From: an uncultured Alphaproteobacteria bacterium
GTDB lineage: Bacteria > Pseudomonadota > Alphaproteobacteria > RF32 > CAG-239
NCBI GenBank assembly: GCA_949282205.1
Contig: CASDOS010000054.1
Coordinates: 1-64,000, forward strand
Length of the DNA: 64,000 bases
Direction of reading: 5' to 3'
Of the stretch, positions 52,640-62,000 are shown one piece after another (position 1 is the stretch's first letter; every line of letters begins with the position of its first letter). Made by a program: the position numbers and the translations under genes. Below the pieces are notes generated by a model. It was not told the DNA's origin, did no database searches, and worked only from the letters and a program-made list of their open reading frames with translations.

Positions 52640-53908
52640 TTATCTACCTTTTGTCTTTTGTTGTCGAATAGCGTACATCACTGTTTCTTGCAATGAGTCT
52701 GCTTCGGCGTATTCTTTTTCTTTTATGGCGATAAAATCTTCTATCTTCTTATTTGCCGACCAGTTTTCCGGTATATCATAAGCGATGCTCTCGTTATTTT
52801 CACGAATATTCATCTCTTCTATAATCTCTTCAGGCATATCCTTAAAACTTTTTATAACTTGCTCTATACCTAAATATGGCGTTTTATGATGTGCAAAGGT
52901 AACGCTTTTCCCATTGTGCGTTGTTTTGTACGGCATTCCTAATGTGTCTTCTATATACGGATATAATTTGATACTGTTTCTCTCTGAATATTGGCTGATA
53001 TGACTTCTATATGTGTGCTCTATTATTGTTCCCATTAAATTCGCATGCTTCTCAACAGGTTGCTTGCGGTAACCGGCAAACGCCTCATCTTGATATCTCA
53101 AACGCTCGTCCGCATCTAAATTTGAAATATCTTTTTTGCTCTTGGAATCTAAATAGTATACGGCATTCATTCTCATAAATTGAGCTAAATCCTGAGGTAT
53201 GGCTTTTGCTGTTATCCCTTGCTCCAATAAATCTCGCATCCATAGCGCCGTTGTTTGGAAATAATAGTGTGTCCCTTCGTGGGTCATCGTCTTTATGCTA
53301 CTGTCATATATATCCCCTTCTATCTCTATTCCTTTGATACCGCTTGAACTTATTCTTTGTTTGTCTGTAACTTCAATCTTGGCTAGTCGCTGCTCTAATT
53401 CGTTTTCATCTATATCATAAGCATTATTTAACATTATAACATTTATTTCTTGCATCGAATCCCTGCGCGCATTTAAACTAAATGCTACCGCCGAGCAATC
53501 TATATTGCCACGGCTTGCTAATTGTTTCCCTATCTCTTTGCCTTTTTGAATTATCGCCGAATAATGCTCTGGCTCCATGCGGTAATTTTTGTACAGTTTA
53601 ATAAATTCTTCCTCGCATCCACTTACAAATTCATTGCGAAGAAACTGATTGTTATCAATCTTTATATTTATTTTCTCAAATTCTTCTTGGCTGATTTCAT
53701 TTTTCTTGAATCTGGCGTTATACTTTTCCCACACAAGGCCCTTATGATAATAGCTATTTTGGATGCAATCTTCTATTTGCTCATACATCTTCAGCCAATC
53801 TCGTGTCGTCCACGATTGGATTGACTTCTCTTCTATTGTCTTCATCCAGTTTTTGAAATCTTCCGTATGACGAATCTTGGGGCAAGGATTGTCTTTATAT
53901 TTACTCAT
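52640..53908 (-). CDS. HEGTH zincin-like protein (paralog B)
   Basis: The 422-residue product is collinear with paralog A along its whole length. Shared blocks include EEEFIKLYKNYRMEPE, IYDSSxxTMTHEGTHYYFQT (His210, Glu211, His214), KQPVEKHANLMG, HNGKSVTF and AYDIPENWSAxKKIEDFI. The zinc ligands are intact in both, so both copies look functional. It lies about 85 bp upstream of A and 30 bp downstream of the small gene at 53937, all in one direction, so the three are likely one operon. Soluble, with no visible export signal. Confidence 0.75.
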   Translation of the reverse strand: MSKYKDNPCPKIRHTEDFKNWMKTIEEKSIQSWTTRDWLKMYEQIEDCIQNSYYHKGLVWEKYNARFKKNEISQEEFEKINIKIDNNQFLRNEFVSGCEEEFIKLYKNYRMEPEHYSAIIQKGKEIGKQLASRGNIDCSAVAFSLNARRDSMQEINVIMLNNAYDIDENELEQRLAKIEVTDKQRISSSGIKGIEIEGDIYDSSIKTMTHEGTHYYFQTTALWMRDLLEQGITAKAIPQDLAQFMRMNAVYYLDSKSKKDISNLDADERLRYQDEAFAGYRKQPVEKHANLMGTIIEHTYRSHISQYSERNSIKLYPYIEDTLGMPYKTTHNGKSVTFAHHKTPYLGIEQVIKSFKDMPEEIIEEMNIRENNESIAYDIPENWSANKKIEDFIAIKEKEYAEADSLQETVMYAIRQQKTKGR

Positions 53909-53936
53909 CGTTTATGTTTCTCCTCTTATCCTTGTC

Positions 53937-54407
53937 CTATATTCTGTATTTTTTCTTTTTGATAATTATACCCATATTGACCGCTTTTTGTGACTTTTTT
54001 ATATTTTCTAATTTGGTTTTATTCTCTTGATTATCTTTCTCTGTACCACCGATAACTATTGCTTTACTCTTGGGGGATGTATTTAATATCTTAATATTCT
54101 CCGCCGCTTTGTGCTTCTTTATTTGCTGTAACCGTATTTGATTTCTTATCTCTTCTGCGGAACTTTTTGCATCTAATGTTATCGGACTTGTTTTCCCTTT
54201 TTGTTCTTTTGCCTGGTTTTCCAATTGCTTTGTCCATGTTGCATATTTTGACTTAAAATCTTCATCATTCTCAAGTAAATCTGATACATTTTGGCTAAAC
54301 TCCTGTAGCTTCTCAAACGACCAGTTTTTTATATTTTTGCTTTCTCTGTTTATAAAATCCTGAAACTCCTCGAAATTGCCGAACATTTCTTCCTTTTGCA
54401 TTCCCAT
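53937..54407 (-). CDS. Small protein sharing the N-terminal domain of the HEGTH proteins
   Basis: The 156-residue product starts MGMQKEEMFGNF with AAAGGAGAG before the ATG. Residues 14-65 (EFQDFINRESKNIKNWSFEK and onward) align with residues 17-68 of both HEGTH paralogs, sharing an F-x-D/N-W/F-I pattern, a K-x-I-x-x-W core and similarly spaced helices. The second half is basic and Lys/Asn-rich, ending IIIKKKKYRI, with no zinc motif. It may be a truncated relative or a partner that uses the same docking domain. Confidence 0.6.
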   Translation of the reverse strand: MGMQKEEMFGNFEEFQDFINRESKNIKNWSFEKLQEFSQNVSDLLENDEDFKSKYATWTKQLENQAKEQKGKTSPITLDAKSSAEEIRNQIRLQQIKKHKAAENIKILNTSPKSKAIVIGGTEKDNQENKTKLENIKKSQKAVNMGIIIKKKKYRI

Positions 54408-54470
54408 TTTGCTCTCCTTTTTTTAACATTATGGAGATTATACTACAAAAATGCTCTTCAGACAAGACTT

Positions 54471-54929
54471 TTATGCATACTTGATTGCGTCCAATGCTCC
54501 TTGTAAAATATAGGATGCAGCAGTTGCATCCAGTATTTTCGCACGTTTTTTACGAGATAAATCCACTTCTTTTATCAAAAAATTCTCCATTGCCGACGAT
54601 GATAACCGTTCATCCCACAACAAAATCGGTAAACCTGTTTTTTCTGTTAAAATTTCCGAAAACTTACGGACTTCTGCCGCTATTTCTCCTTCTTCTCCGT
54701 TCATTTGTAACGGTAAACCCATAACAATACCGCCGATTTCTTTCTCTTTAATAATCCTGTTTAACTCTGATATATCTTCTTCTATATCCTTACGATAAAT
54801 TATTTTATATGACGTTGCAATTGTGCACGATAAATCGGATACAGCTATCCCCATTCTCTTACTGCCGTAGTCTATCCCCAATATAGCCTTATATGTTGTA
54901 AGTTCTGCCTTAAATTCTTTAATATCCAT
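54471..54929 (-). CDS. ruvX: Putative pre-16S rRNA nuclease / Holliday junction resolvase RuvX (YqgF)
   Basis: The 152-residue product has the RNase H-like fold with the first acidic motif AILGIDYGSKRMGIAVSDL near residue 18, GGIVMGLPLQMNGEEGE near residue 65 and LLWDERLSSSAMENFL near residue 105, and a terminal acidic residue in ILDATAASYILQGALD. These are the family's conserved blocks. YqgF is needed for 16S rRNA 5'-end processing. Confidence 0.93.
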   Translation of the reverse strand: MDIKEFKAELTTYKAILGIDYGSKRMGIAVSDLSCTIATSYKIIYRKDIEEDISELNRIIKEKEIGGIVMGLPLQMNGEEGEIAAEVRKFSEILTEKTGLPILLWDERLSSSAMENFLIKEVDLSRKKRAKILDATAASYILQGALDAIKYA

Positions 54930-55050
54930 ATTGCGCTCCTTTGGGGTTCTTCTAACATAATTTTTTTTTTCTGTAAATGTTGAATATTAGGATAAAATAA
55001 AGATATTATACTTTATCATTGCTTTACTCATTTTTTGAAAGCGAATTTAT

Positions 55051-56346
55051 ATGTGGAAAAAAACATTATCCTTTCTTTTTATCTTCTGTTTGATTTGGCA
55101 TACGGCTTTTGCCGGTGTTAAAACTGTTGATGAGCAAAGAAAAGAATGGAATGAATGGCTTAGTCAACTCAAACAAGAAATGATTGATAAGGGTATTTCT
55201 AAGAAAACTATCCGAGAAGCCTATAAAAATGATTATTTTCACGAAATAAAACAAGTCGAAATTCAAGATAAAAAACAAGCCGAATTTATTCTGACATCCG
55301 ATAAATATATCAATAAACTCATTTCTGAAAATAAAGTCAAAAGAGCGCGTGAACTTTATAAAGAACTCAAGCCTAAATATCAAAAAGTCAGCGAACAATA
55401 CGGCGTTCCTCTTAATTATCTTATCGCTTTTTGGGCGGTTGAAACGCATTTTGGTTACAATAAAGGTAAATATCACTTAATCGACGGTCTTACTAATTTA
55501 AGCTATAAGAATCGACGCGCGAACTTTTTTAAACGTGAACTCTATCATGTCTTGTTAATTATGGATGAATATGGTTTAAGTGATGACAAAATGTTGGGCT
55601 CTTGGGCCGGTGCTATGGGACATTTTCAATTTATGCCCTCCACTTATAATGCTTATGCCGTTGATTATGATGGGGACGGCGTTGCTGATATTTGGGATAG
55701 CTTTGACGATGCAATTGCTTCTGCTGCAAACTATCTTTCTAAACTCGGTTGGAAAGCCGAAGAACCTTGGGGACAAGAAGTGCAACTTCCTTGGAATTTT
55801 GATTATAATCTTGTCGGAACTAAAAAATTTAAAACTGTTAAAGAATGGAAAAAAATCGGTGTGTTTAGTGCTAACGGCAAAGGAATTAAACTTCCAGATA
55901 ATGCGGCGGCTACCGTTATTTTACCTGACGGTCGACGTGGACGGGCTTATTTGGTGCTTAGCAACTTCCGCAGAATCATGATATGGAATCGCTCCACAAA
56001 CTATGCTTTAGCCATTGTCACCCTTGCTGATTATATCAGCAATGATAATAGCCGCTATCACCCTCTTAGTGAGAAAACTTATTATAAACTAACTAACGAG
56101 GATATTTTACAAGTGCAACAATTTGCTAATCGTGTTTTAAAGTCTAATCTTAAAGAAGATGGACGTTTAGGTGCGCAAACGGCTAAAGAAGTTAAAAAAC
56201 TTCAAAAAAAATGGAAACTTCCTCAAGACGGTATGCCTGATTATATGTTGTTGAGCAAAATAAAGAATTACAAATCTCGTGTTGATTTTCTTGTACCTCC
56301 GCCGCAAAAGAAACCTCTTCTATCCCCCCAAAAAATAAAGCCGTAA
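55051..56346 (+). CDS. Lytic murein transglycosylase, MltB type (GH103)
   Basis: This periplasmic enzyme cleaves peptidoglycan glycan strands with formation of 1,6-anhydro ends. The 431-residue product has a signal peptide (KTLSFLFIFCLIWHTAFA), the catalytic Glu in IAFWAVETHFGYNKGKY near residue 130, the GAMGHFQFMPSTYNAYAVDY block and DGDGVADIWDSFDDAIASAA. The C-terminus is a peptidoglycan-binding domain (LKEDGRLGAQTAKEVKKLQ). Length and order match the MltB family. Confidence 0.92.
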   Translation: MWKKTLSFLFIFCLIWHTAFAGVKTVDEQRKEWNEWLSQLKQEMIDKGISKKTIREAYKNDYFHEIKQVEIQDKKQAEFILTSDKYINKLISENKVKRARELYKELKPKYQKVSEQYGVPLNYLIAFWAVETHFGYNKGKYHLIDGLTNLSYKNRRANFFKRELYHVLLIMDEYGLSDDKMLGSWAGAMGHFQFMPSTYNAYAVDYDGDGVADIWDSFDDAIASAANYLSKLGWKAEEPWGQEVQLPWNFDYNLVGTKKFKTVKEWKKIGVFSANGKGIKLPDNAAATVILPDGRRGRAYLVLSNFRRIMIWNRSTNYALAIVTLADYISNDNSRYHPLSEKTYYKLTNEDILQVQQFANRVLKSNLKEDGRLGAQTAKEVKKLQKKWKLPQDGMPDYMLLSKIKNYKSRVDFLVPPPQKKPLLSPQKIKP

Positions 56347-56375
56347 ATCTCTTGCTTATATTTTATTTACGGCTT
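56338..56375. terminator. Terminator-like inverted repeat between mltB-type and deoA genes
   Basis: AAGCCGTAAAT (56338-56348) pairs with ATTTACGGCTT (56365-56375), an 11-bp perfect stem overlapping the stop codon. The T run on either side is poor, so it may act as a stability element. Confidence 0.5.
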
Positions 56376-56394
56376 ATCTCGTTAAGATAGATTG

Positions 56395-57708
56395 TTATGC
56401 TATTTTTCGCAAAATTATTGGTGTTTTTTGGGGAGCTTTCTCAGAAATTTTTACAGCTTTGCAGATAACTTCCGATACCAAGGCAACCGCTTCTTTATCT
56501 TCTGCATGAATATAACATAATGGAGTTTTAGAATTTACTTTATCTCCTATTTGGCAAAAGTCTGTGAATCCCGTCGTATAGTTAATTTGCTGTTCCGGAC
56601 GAGTTCTTCCGCCTCCCAACATAATTACGCCTAATCCAACTTCTCTGGTGTCTATACTTTCTACATACCCCGAAGTTTTAGGATAAATCGCTTCAACATA
56701 ACGAGCTTGTGGCTTCTTTTGTTCATAGTTATCAAGTATCTCCATATCCGCCCCTAACATTGTCGCCATTTTACAAAAATGCTCATATGCCGCACCGGTT
56801 GAAATACTTTGTCTTAATTTTACTTCTGCTTCTAATTCATCTTTAGCTATTCCGCTATTTATCAGTAACTCTTTACACAAAGCTATTGTTACTTTATCTA
56901 AACGCTCATCCGCTTTTTTTCCTTGCAGATATTCAATTGCTTCCGTTAACTCTAAAGCGTTACCGACATTCTTTCCCAGTACACTATTCATGTCTGTTAA
57001 TAATGCCGATGTTTTGGTGCCGGCGCCATTAGCCACTTCCACAATGGAATATGCTAACTCTGATGCTCTTTGCATATTTTCCATAAACGCACCATTTCCG
57101 CATTTTATATCCATTACTAAATATTGCAGACCCGCCGCTAACTTTTTGGATAATATTGATGCCGTTATTAGTGGTATTGACTCAACTGTTGCACAAACAT
57201 CTCTTATCGCATATAGTTTTTTATCAGCCGGTGCCAAATCTGTGGTCTGTCCGATTATGGCGCAACCTGCTTCTTTTACGGTTTTCTTAAATGTTGTAAT
57301 ATCAACATTTGTTTTATATCCTTTTAGGGAATCTAATTTGTCCAACGTTCCTCCCGTGTGCCCCAATCCTCTCCCAGCTATCATCGGAACATATGCTCCA
57401 CTCGCTGCCAACATCGGGGCTAACATTAAACTTACTTTATCCCCAACTCCTCCGGTTGAATGTTTATCCACAATCGGCTTATCCGTTAACTCTTTCCATT
57501 CAAGTTTTTCTCCGGAATCTCTCATCGCAAGAGTTAATGCCAAAGTTTCTTCTCGGCTTAGACCGTTCAAAAATATCGCCATACTCCATGATGCCGCTTG
57601 TATATCAGCTATTTCTCCCGTCGTCATTTTTTTGATGAAAAAACTAATCTCTTCGGTACTCAACGGTTCGTGATTTCTGGTTTTTCTGATTATCTCCTGC
57701 GGTAACAT
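56395..57708 (-). CDS. deoA: Thymidine phosphorylase
   Basis: DeoA splits thymidine or deoxyuridine with phosphate into base and deoxyribose-1-phosphate. The 437-residue product has the family segments SWSMAIFLNGLSREETLALT, DKHSTGGVGDKVSLMLAPM (phosphate-binding Gly loop), AGRGLGHTGGTLDKLDSLKG, YAIRDVCATVESIPLITASI and DIKCGNGAFM. Length is normal. It is the last gene of cdd-punA-deoA. Confidence 0.95.
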   Translation of the reverse strand: MLPQEIIRKTRNHEPLSTEEISFFIKKMTTGEIADIQAASWSMAIFLNGLSREETLALTLAMRDSGEKLEWKELTDKPIVDKHSTGGVGDKVSLMLAPMLAASGAYVPMIAGRGLGHTGGTLDKLDSLKGYKTNVDITTFKKTVKEAGCAIIGQTTDLAPADKKLYAIRDVCATVESIPLITASILSKKLAAGLQYLVMDIKCGNGAFMENMQRASELAYSIVEVANGAGTKTSALLTDMNSVLGKNVGNALELTEAIEYLQGKKADERLDKVTIALCKELLINSGIAKDELEAEVKLRQSISTGAAYEHFCKMATMLGADMEILDNYEQKKPQARYVEAIYPKTSGYVESIDTREVGLGVIMLGGGRTRPEQQINYTTGFTDFCQIGDKVNSKTPLCYIHAEDKEAVALVSEVICKAVKISEKAPQKTPIILRKIA

Positions 57709-57710
57709 TT

Positions 57711-58526
57711 TTATTCCTCCTCTTTGATAAATTCAGTTACTAATGCACTCATTCGTAAAGATGCCTTATCTGCTTCCTCTAAAGTTTCTTGATGTGTCGG
57801 TGTGTTATTTACCAATCCTGCCGCATAATTGGTTATAACTGATATCCCCAGAACCTCTATTCCGCAGTGAACCGCTGCTATTACTTCCGGTACTGTCGAC
57901 ATGCCTACCGCATCTCCCCCTAGTATTCCAAATGCTCTTACCTCTGCGGCTGTTTCAAAATTTGGACCTAAAACCATAAAATAAGTGCCTTCTTTGACCG
58001 AAATATTTAGGTTTTTAGCTATTTTTTTGCATTTTTCTCTAAAATACTCCGGATACGCGTTATTCATTGCCGGAAATCGACTACCATAAGTTTCATCATT
58101 TGCTCCGACCAGAGGATTTTTACCGCTATAATTGATATGATCTTTTATTAACATTAATGTTCCCGGGGCCATGTCTTTACGCAGGCTTCCTGCTGCATTG
58201 GTAATTATCAAACGCTTTATGCCTAAATCTTTTAGTACTCTTATCACCTGAGCTATTGTTTGCGGTTCATGACCTTCGTACAAATGAAATCTTCCATTTA
58301 GGCACAGCACCTCTTTGGCTCCGATATACCCATATATAAGCTCGCCTTTGTGACCGCTGACACCGGTTTGCGGAAAACCTTTTATTTCTTTATAGCTCAG
58401 ACTTTGCTGATGTTCTAATTTTTGTGTAAATCCACTCAAACCAGAACCTAAAATAACGGCTGTTTTAACGTCTTTTATCGGTAACTTCTTCTTTATTTCT
58501 TCAGCTATTTCTTTGGCTCTAATCAT
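57711..58526 (-). CDS. punA: Purine nucleoside phosphorylase (human-type PNP)
   Basis: The ATG at 58526 follows GGAGG by 9 bases and gives 271 residues; an ATG further upstream lies inside cdd. The phosphate-binding loop is AVILGSGLSGFTQKL, and GFPQTGVSGHKGELIYG, GRFHLYEGHEP, LIITNAAGSLRKDMAPG, YFMVLGPNFETAAEVRA and GGDAVGMSTVPEV follow. These are the hallmarks of the trimeric PNP family, which phosphorolyses guanosine and inosine. It is 2 bp from deoA and overlaps the end of cdd. Confidence 0.94.
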   Translation of the reverse strand: MIRAKEIAEEIKKKLPIKDVKTAVILGSGLSGFTQKLEHQQSLSYKEIKGFPQTGVSGHKGELIYGYIGAKEVLCLNGRFHLYEGHEPQTIAQVIRVLKDLGIKRLIITNAAGSLRKDMAPGTLMLIKDHINYSGKNPLVGANDETYGSRFPAMNNAYPEYFREKCKKIAKNLNISVKEGTYFMVLGPNFETAAEVRAFGILGGDAVGMSTVPEVIAAVHCGIEVLGISVITNYAAGLVNNTPTHQETLEEADKASLRMSALVTEFIKEEE

Positions 58527-58923
58527 TTGATAGTTCCTCCTCTTTAAATGCATTAGGTAATAAATCTTTTAGAGAATATTTTTTCTTAATTCCTTCTTTA
58601 TCGGCAACATATATTATTGTTGTCGATGTTGCAAACTCTGCTATCCTTTGTAAGCATGCGCCACACGGATATACTAAATTCTTTCCAAAAGATACCACTA
58701 GTAATGCTGATATTTCTTTATCTCCTCCGGCTATCATTGCCGCTATTGCTCCGGCTTCCGCACAGGTTCCGCACGGATATGAAATATTTTCGACATTACA
58801 TCCTACATAATATTTTCCTTTGTCTGATAATATTGCAGCTCCTACCTTGTACTTTGAGTATGGCGCATAGGCTTTTTCCCTTACTTTTAGCGCTTGTTCA
58901 TAAAGTTTTTGCTCTATATCCAT
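58519..58923 (-). CDS. cdd: Cytidine deaminase
   Basis: Cdd converts cytidine and deoxycytidine to uridine forms. The 134-residue product is of the small tetrameric type: SKYKVGAAILSDKGKYYVGC, then NVENISYPCGTCAEAGAI with the Cys-Ala-Glu zinc and proton-transfer site, and YPCGACLQRIAEF with the other two zinc cysteines. It is the first gene of the nucleoside salvage operon, and its stop overlaps the start of punA by 8 bases. Confidence 0.95.
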   Translation of the reverse strand: MDIEQKLYEQALKVREKAYAPYSKYKVGAAILSDKGKYYVGCNVENISYPCGTCAEAGAIAAMIAGGDKEISALLVVSFGKNLVYPCGACLQRIAEFATSTTIIYVADKEGIKKKYSLKDLLPNAFKEEELSND

Positions 58924-59046
58924 AAAAGTTGCTCCTTTTTTAATATTTTTGCAAAAAATATCTGAAAATTATCGTTTCGTTAATTTTTTGTAATATACAA
59001 TAACAAAAAAATTTAGCAAAGTTTATTTTTATTTTAGGAGAAAATC

Positions 59047-62000
59047 GTGCTAAAAAAGATTATTGTCGGTATTTTGTGCTTTATTATATTAGCTGCTACC
59101 GGAGGCGGTATTTATATCTATACCCTGGATTGGAATAAGCACAAAGCACTTGTTGCTCAACGTTTTTCGCAAATTACGGGACTTAAGTCCGTGATTGATG
59201 GGAATTTAAATGTTAAATTATTCCCTTCTCCTAAATTTTCTGCAAGCAAAGTCAAATTTTATCCAAATAACGGTGGAAAAACTCCTTTAGTCGTTGTTAA
59301 TGATTTGACTGCCAATGTTGATTTGATGCCGCTGCTTGATAATAATTTTATTGTTAAATCTATGACTTTATCTCAGGCTACAGCTTATGTCGAAGTTAAT
59401 GAAAAAGGCATCAGTAATTGGGACGGTGTTGGTAAAAACAGTAATAATAAATCCGGAAATATCGAAGTTTCTTTTAATGACGTGAGAGTTACAAACTCTA
59501 CATTAAGTTACAAAAATTTAAGTGATAATTCGCATTTTGATATTAACAATATTTCTGCTAATATTTCCGCTCCTGCTTTGTCCGGCCCATATAAAACAAA
59601 CGGTAAATTTATTCATAATAATAGTGAAATCCTTTTCAAAGGTAATATTGCCAAAAATGATGTTGTTTCGATTAAAATGGATTTGGCTAACGCAGCAACC
59701 GGTTCGGCCATCACTCTAGACGGCTCCTTGGGGACTAAAGCTAAAGGTACCGTCACTTTGGATACTCAGAGCTTATTTGATATTTCTAATATTGTTTGGG
59801 GAAATGGCAGTATATCTAACAGATATAATAAACCTCTATATTTGTCTTTTCAATATAACTATGATAATTCAATCTTAAAATTAGATAACTTTACTACTAA
59901 ATTTGATAAAAATACTGCTGGTAGCGGTACTGTTATTATAAATAATACTTCAGATATACCGCAAATTAATGCCTCCTTTGATTTAACTAAATTTGATTTG
60001 AATATCTTTGAAGATTTGATTCTTGATATAGCTGATTATACTAAAGCCGGGAAAAAATTTGCAGAATCTCCATTTTCTGGTCTGGATTTTAGTCTTTCAG
60101 CTAAAGCTACTTCCGCTTGGTTTAATAATGTTGAAGCTCGTAATTTAACCATGGCGCTTAATTTGAAGCAAAATACTATTGATGTCGCTCGTTTGGGGGT
60201 TATTATGCCCGGTGATACTGTTATTAAAACCGTCGGCAAAATTAATTTGGATAATGGTGTTAATTATATCTTTAATCAGGCCCTTGATGCTAAAGATTTG
60301 AGAACGTTTGCTTCAATTTTTAATTTGGATTTGGCTAAACTCGCTTCCGGCGATAATAAAAATTCTATCTTTAAACGGGCTCAGGCAGATTTAAAAATTG
60401 TCGGAAATCTTGATAGTGCTAAAATTTCGGTTCCTAAGGCAACTGTTGATGCTATTGATTTGTCCGGAAATTTAGGTATCGTAAAAAAAGATAAAGTTTT
60501 TGTTTTGGCTGATATGAACGTTTCTAAGGTTATTCTGGATAAGTATATTCAAGGGATACCTGATAATCTTAAAAATGCTTCAATTAAAGATAAATTTATT
60601 TATCAAATGAATTTATTGCCTTGGAATCGAGACTTTAATATTGATGCAGAAATTAACGCATCCAGCGTGGTTTATAATGAAGTACCTATGGAAAGCCTTT
60701 ATTTACACTTTACTTCCGAAAAAGATAATATTGATATCTCGCGTTTTTCTGTTAAGCATTTTGCAGGGGCTGACGTTGATTTAAAATTAAATGCCAGTAA
60801 TGTTTTCTCTAAACCATATTTTAATGAGTTGAGTTTCAATATAAAAACCGAAAATTTCCCATTGTTGACTTCCGCTTTAGGTATTAATACCGGGGATAAA
60901 AATTTATTCAAAAGAAAACTCTTTGCTGCTCAAGGGGCTTTGAGCGGAACTTTTGATGAATTTAGTCTGAGTTCCGTCCAAAAATTTGGTGATACGGAAT
61001 TTGCTTATACCGGTGTTGTTAATAATAACGCTAAATCTCCTGTGATTGTCGCTGGTGATCTTGAATTGAAAACAAATAACTTTAATGCTTTTGTTAAAGC
61101 CTTTGGTTTTAATTATACTGCCGACATTCCTGTTACAACTTTTGCGTTTTCTACCAAAATCAAAGGCCATTACAACACTTTTGCTTTAGATAATATTAAT
61201 GCTTATTTGGGCGCTAATGCTATTAAGGGAAATTTGAAATTTGATAATATGGGCTTAAAACCTCAATTGACCGCTTCTCTTGATTTTGATAAATTTGATA
61301 CTGACAGATGGTTTAATCTTAATAAAAATTTACCTAAATCTCCTACACAAAAAGGAAATAATACTTTTGTCAGCAAAGATTTTTCTAATGAAAAAATTGA
61401 TTTTTCGCCTCTTGGAAAAATTGATTTTAACCTTAAAGCAGCCGCTAATCAATTGAATTTCCTAGGGCAAACTTACGCTAATGCGAAAACCGATGTTGCT
61501 TTAAAAGATAATCTACTTAAAGTGGCCTCTTTTGATGCAACTATTGATAAAAGTATTATTAATTTTCGGTTTGATTTGAATACGAGTGATTTACCGAGAA
61601 TCGATGGTTATTTTAATGTTAAAGATCTTAAAATTCCTGAATTCGGCGGCTCTTTGTATGTTGTTGAAAACGGATGGCTTACTGCTGAAGGGACTTTTAA
61701 CTCTTCTGCCGCTTCAGAAGCTGATTTTTTTGAAAACCTTAATTCTAAAGGCAAATTCTCTTTTACTAATACGGCTATTCGCGGTTGGGATTTGGATATT
61801 ATTAAATTTGAACTTGAACAGAGAAAATCTGTCGCAGGTTTTGAGGATACTGTTCTAAATAGCTTGAAATCAGGTAAAAGCAGCTTTTCGAGAGTCAGAG
61901 GAAATTATAATATCAGTAAGGGATTTGTTGTGGCTGACAGTATTATTTGGGAATCTCCGGTTCTTAATATGAACTTAAAATTTGATTTCAATTTAAGTGA

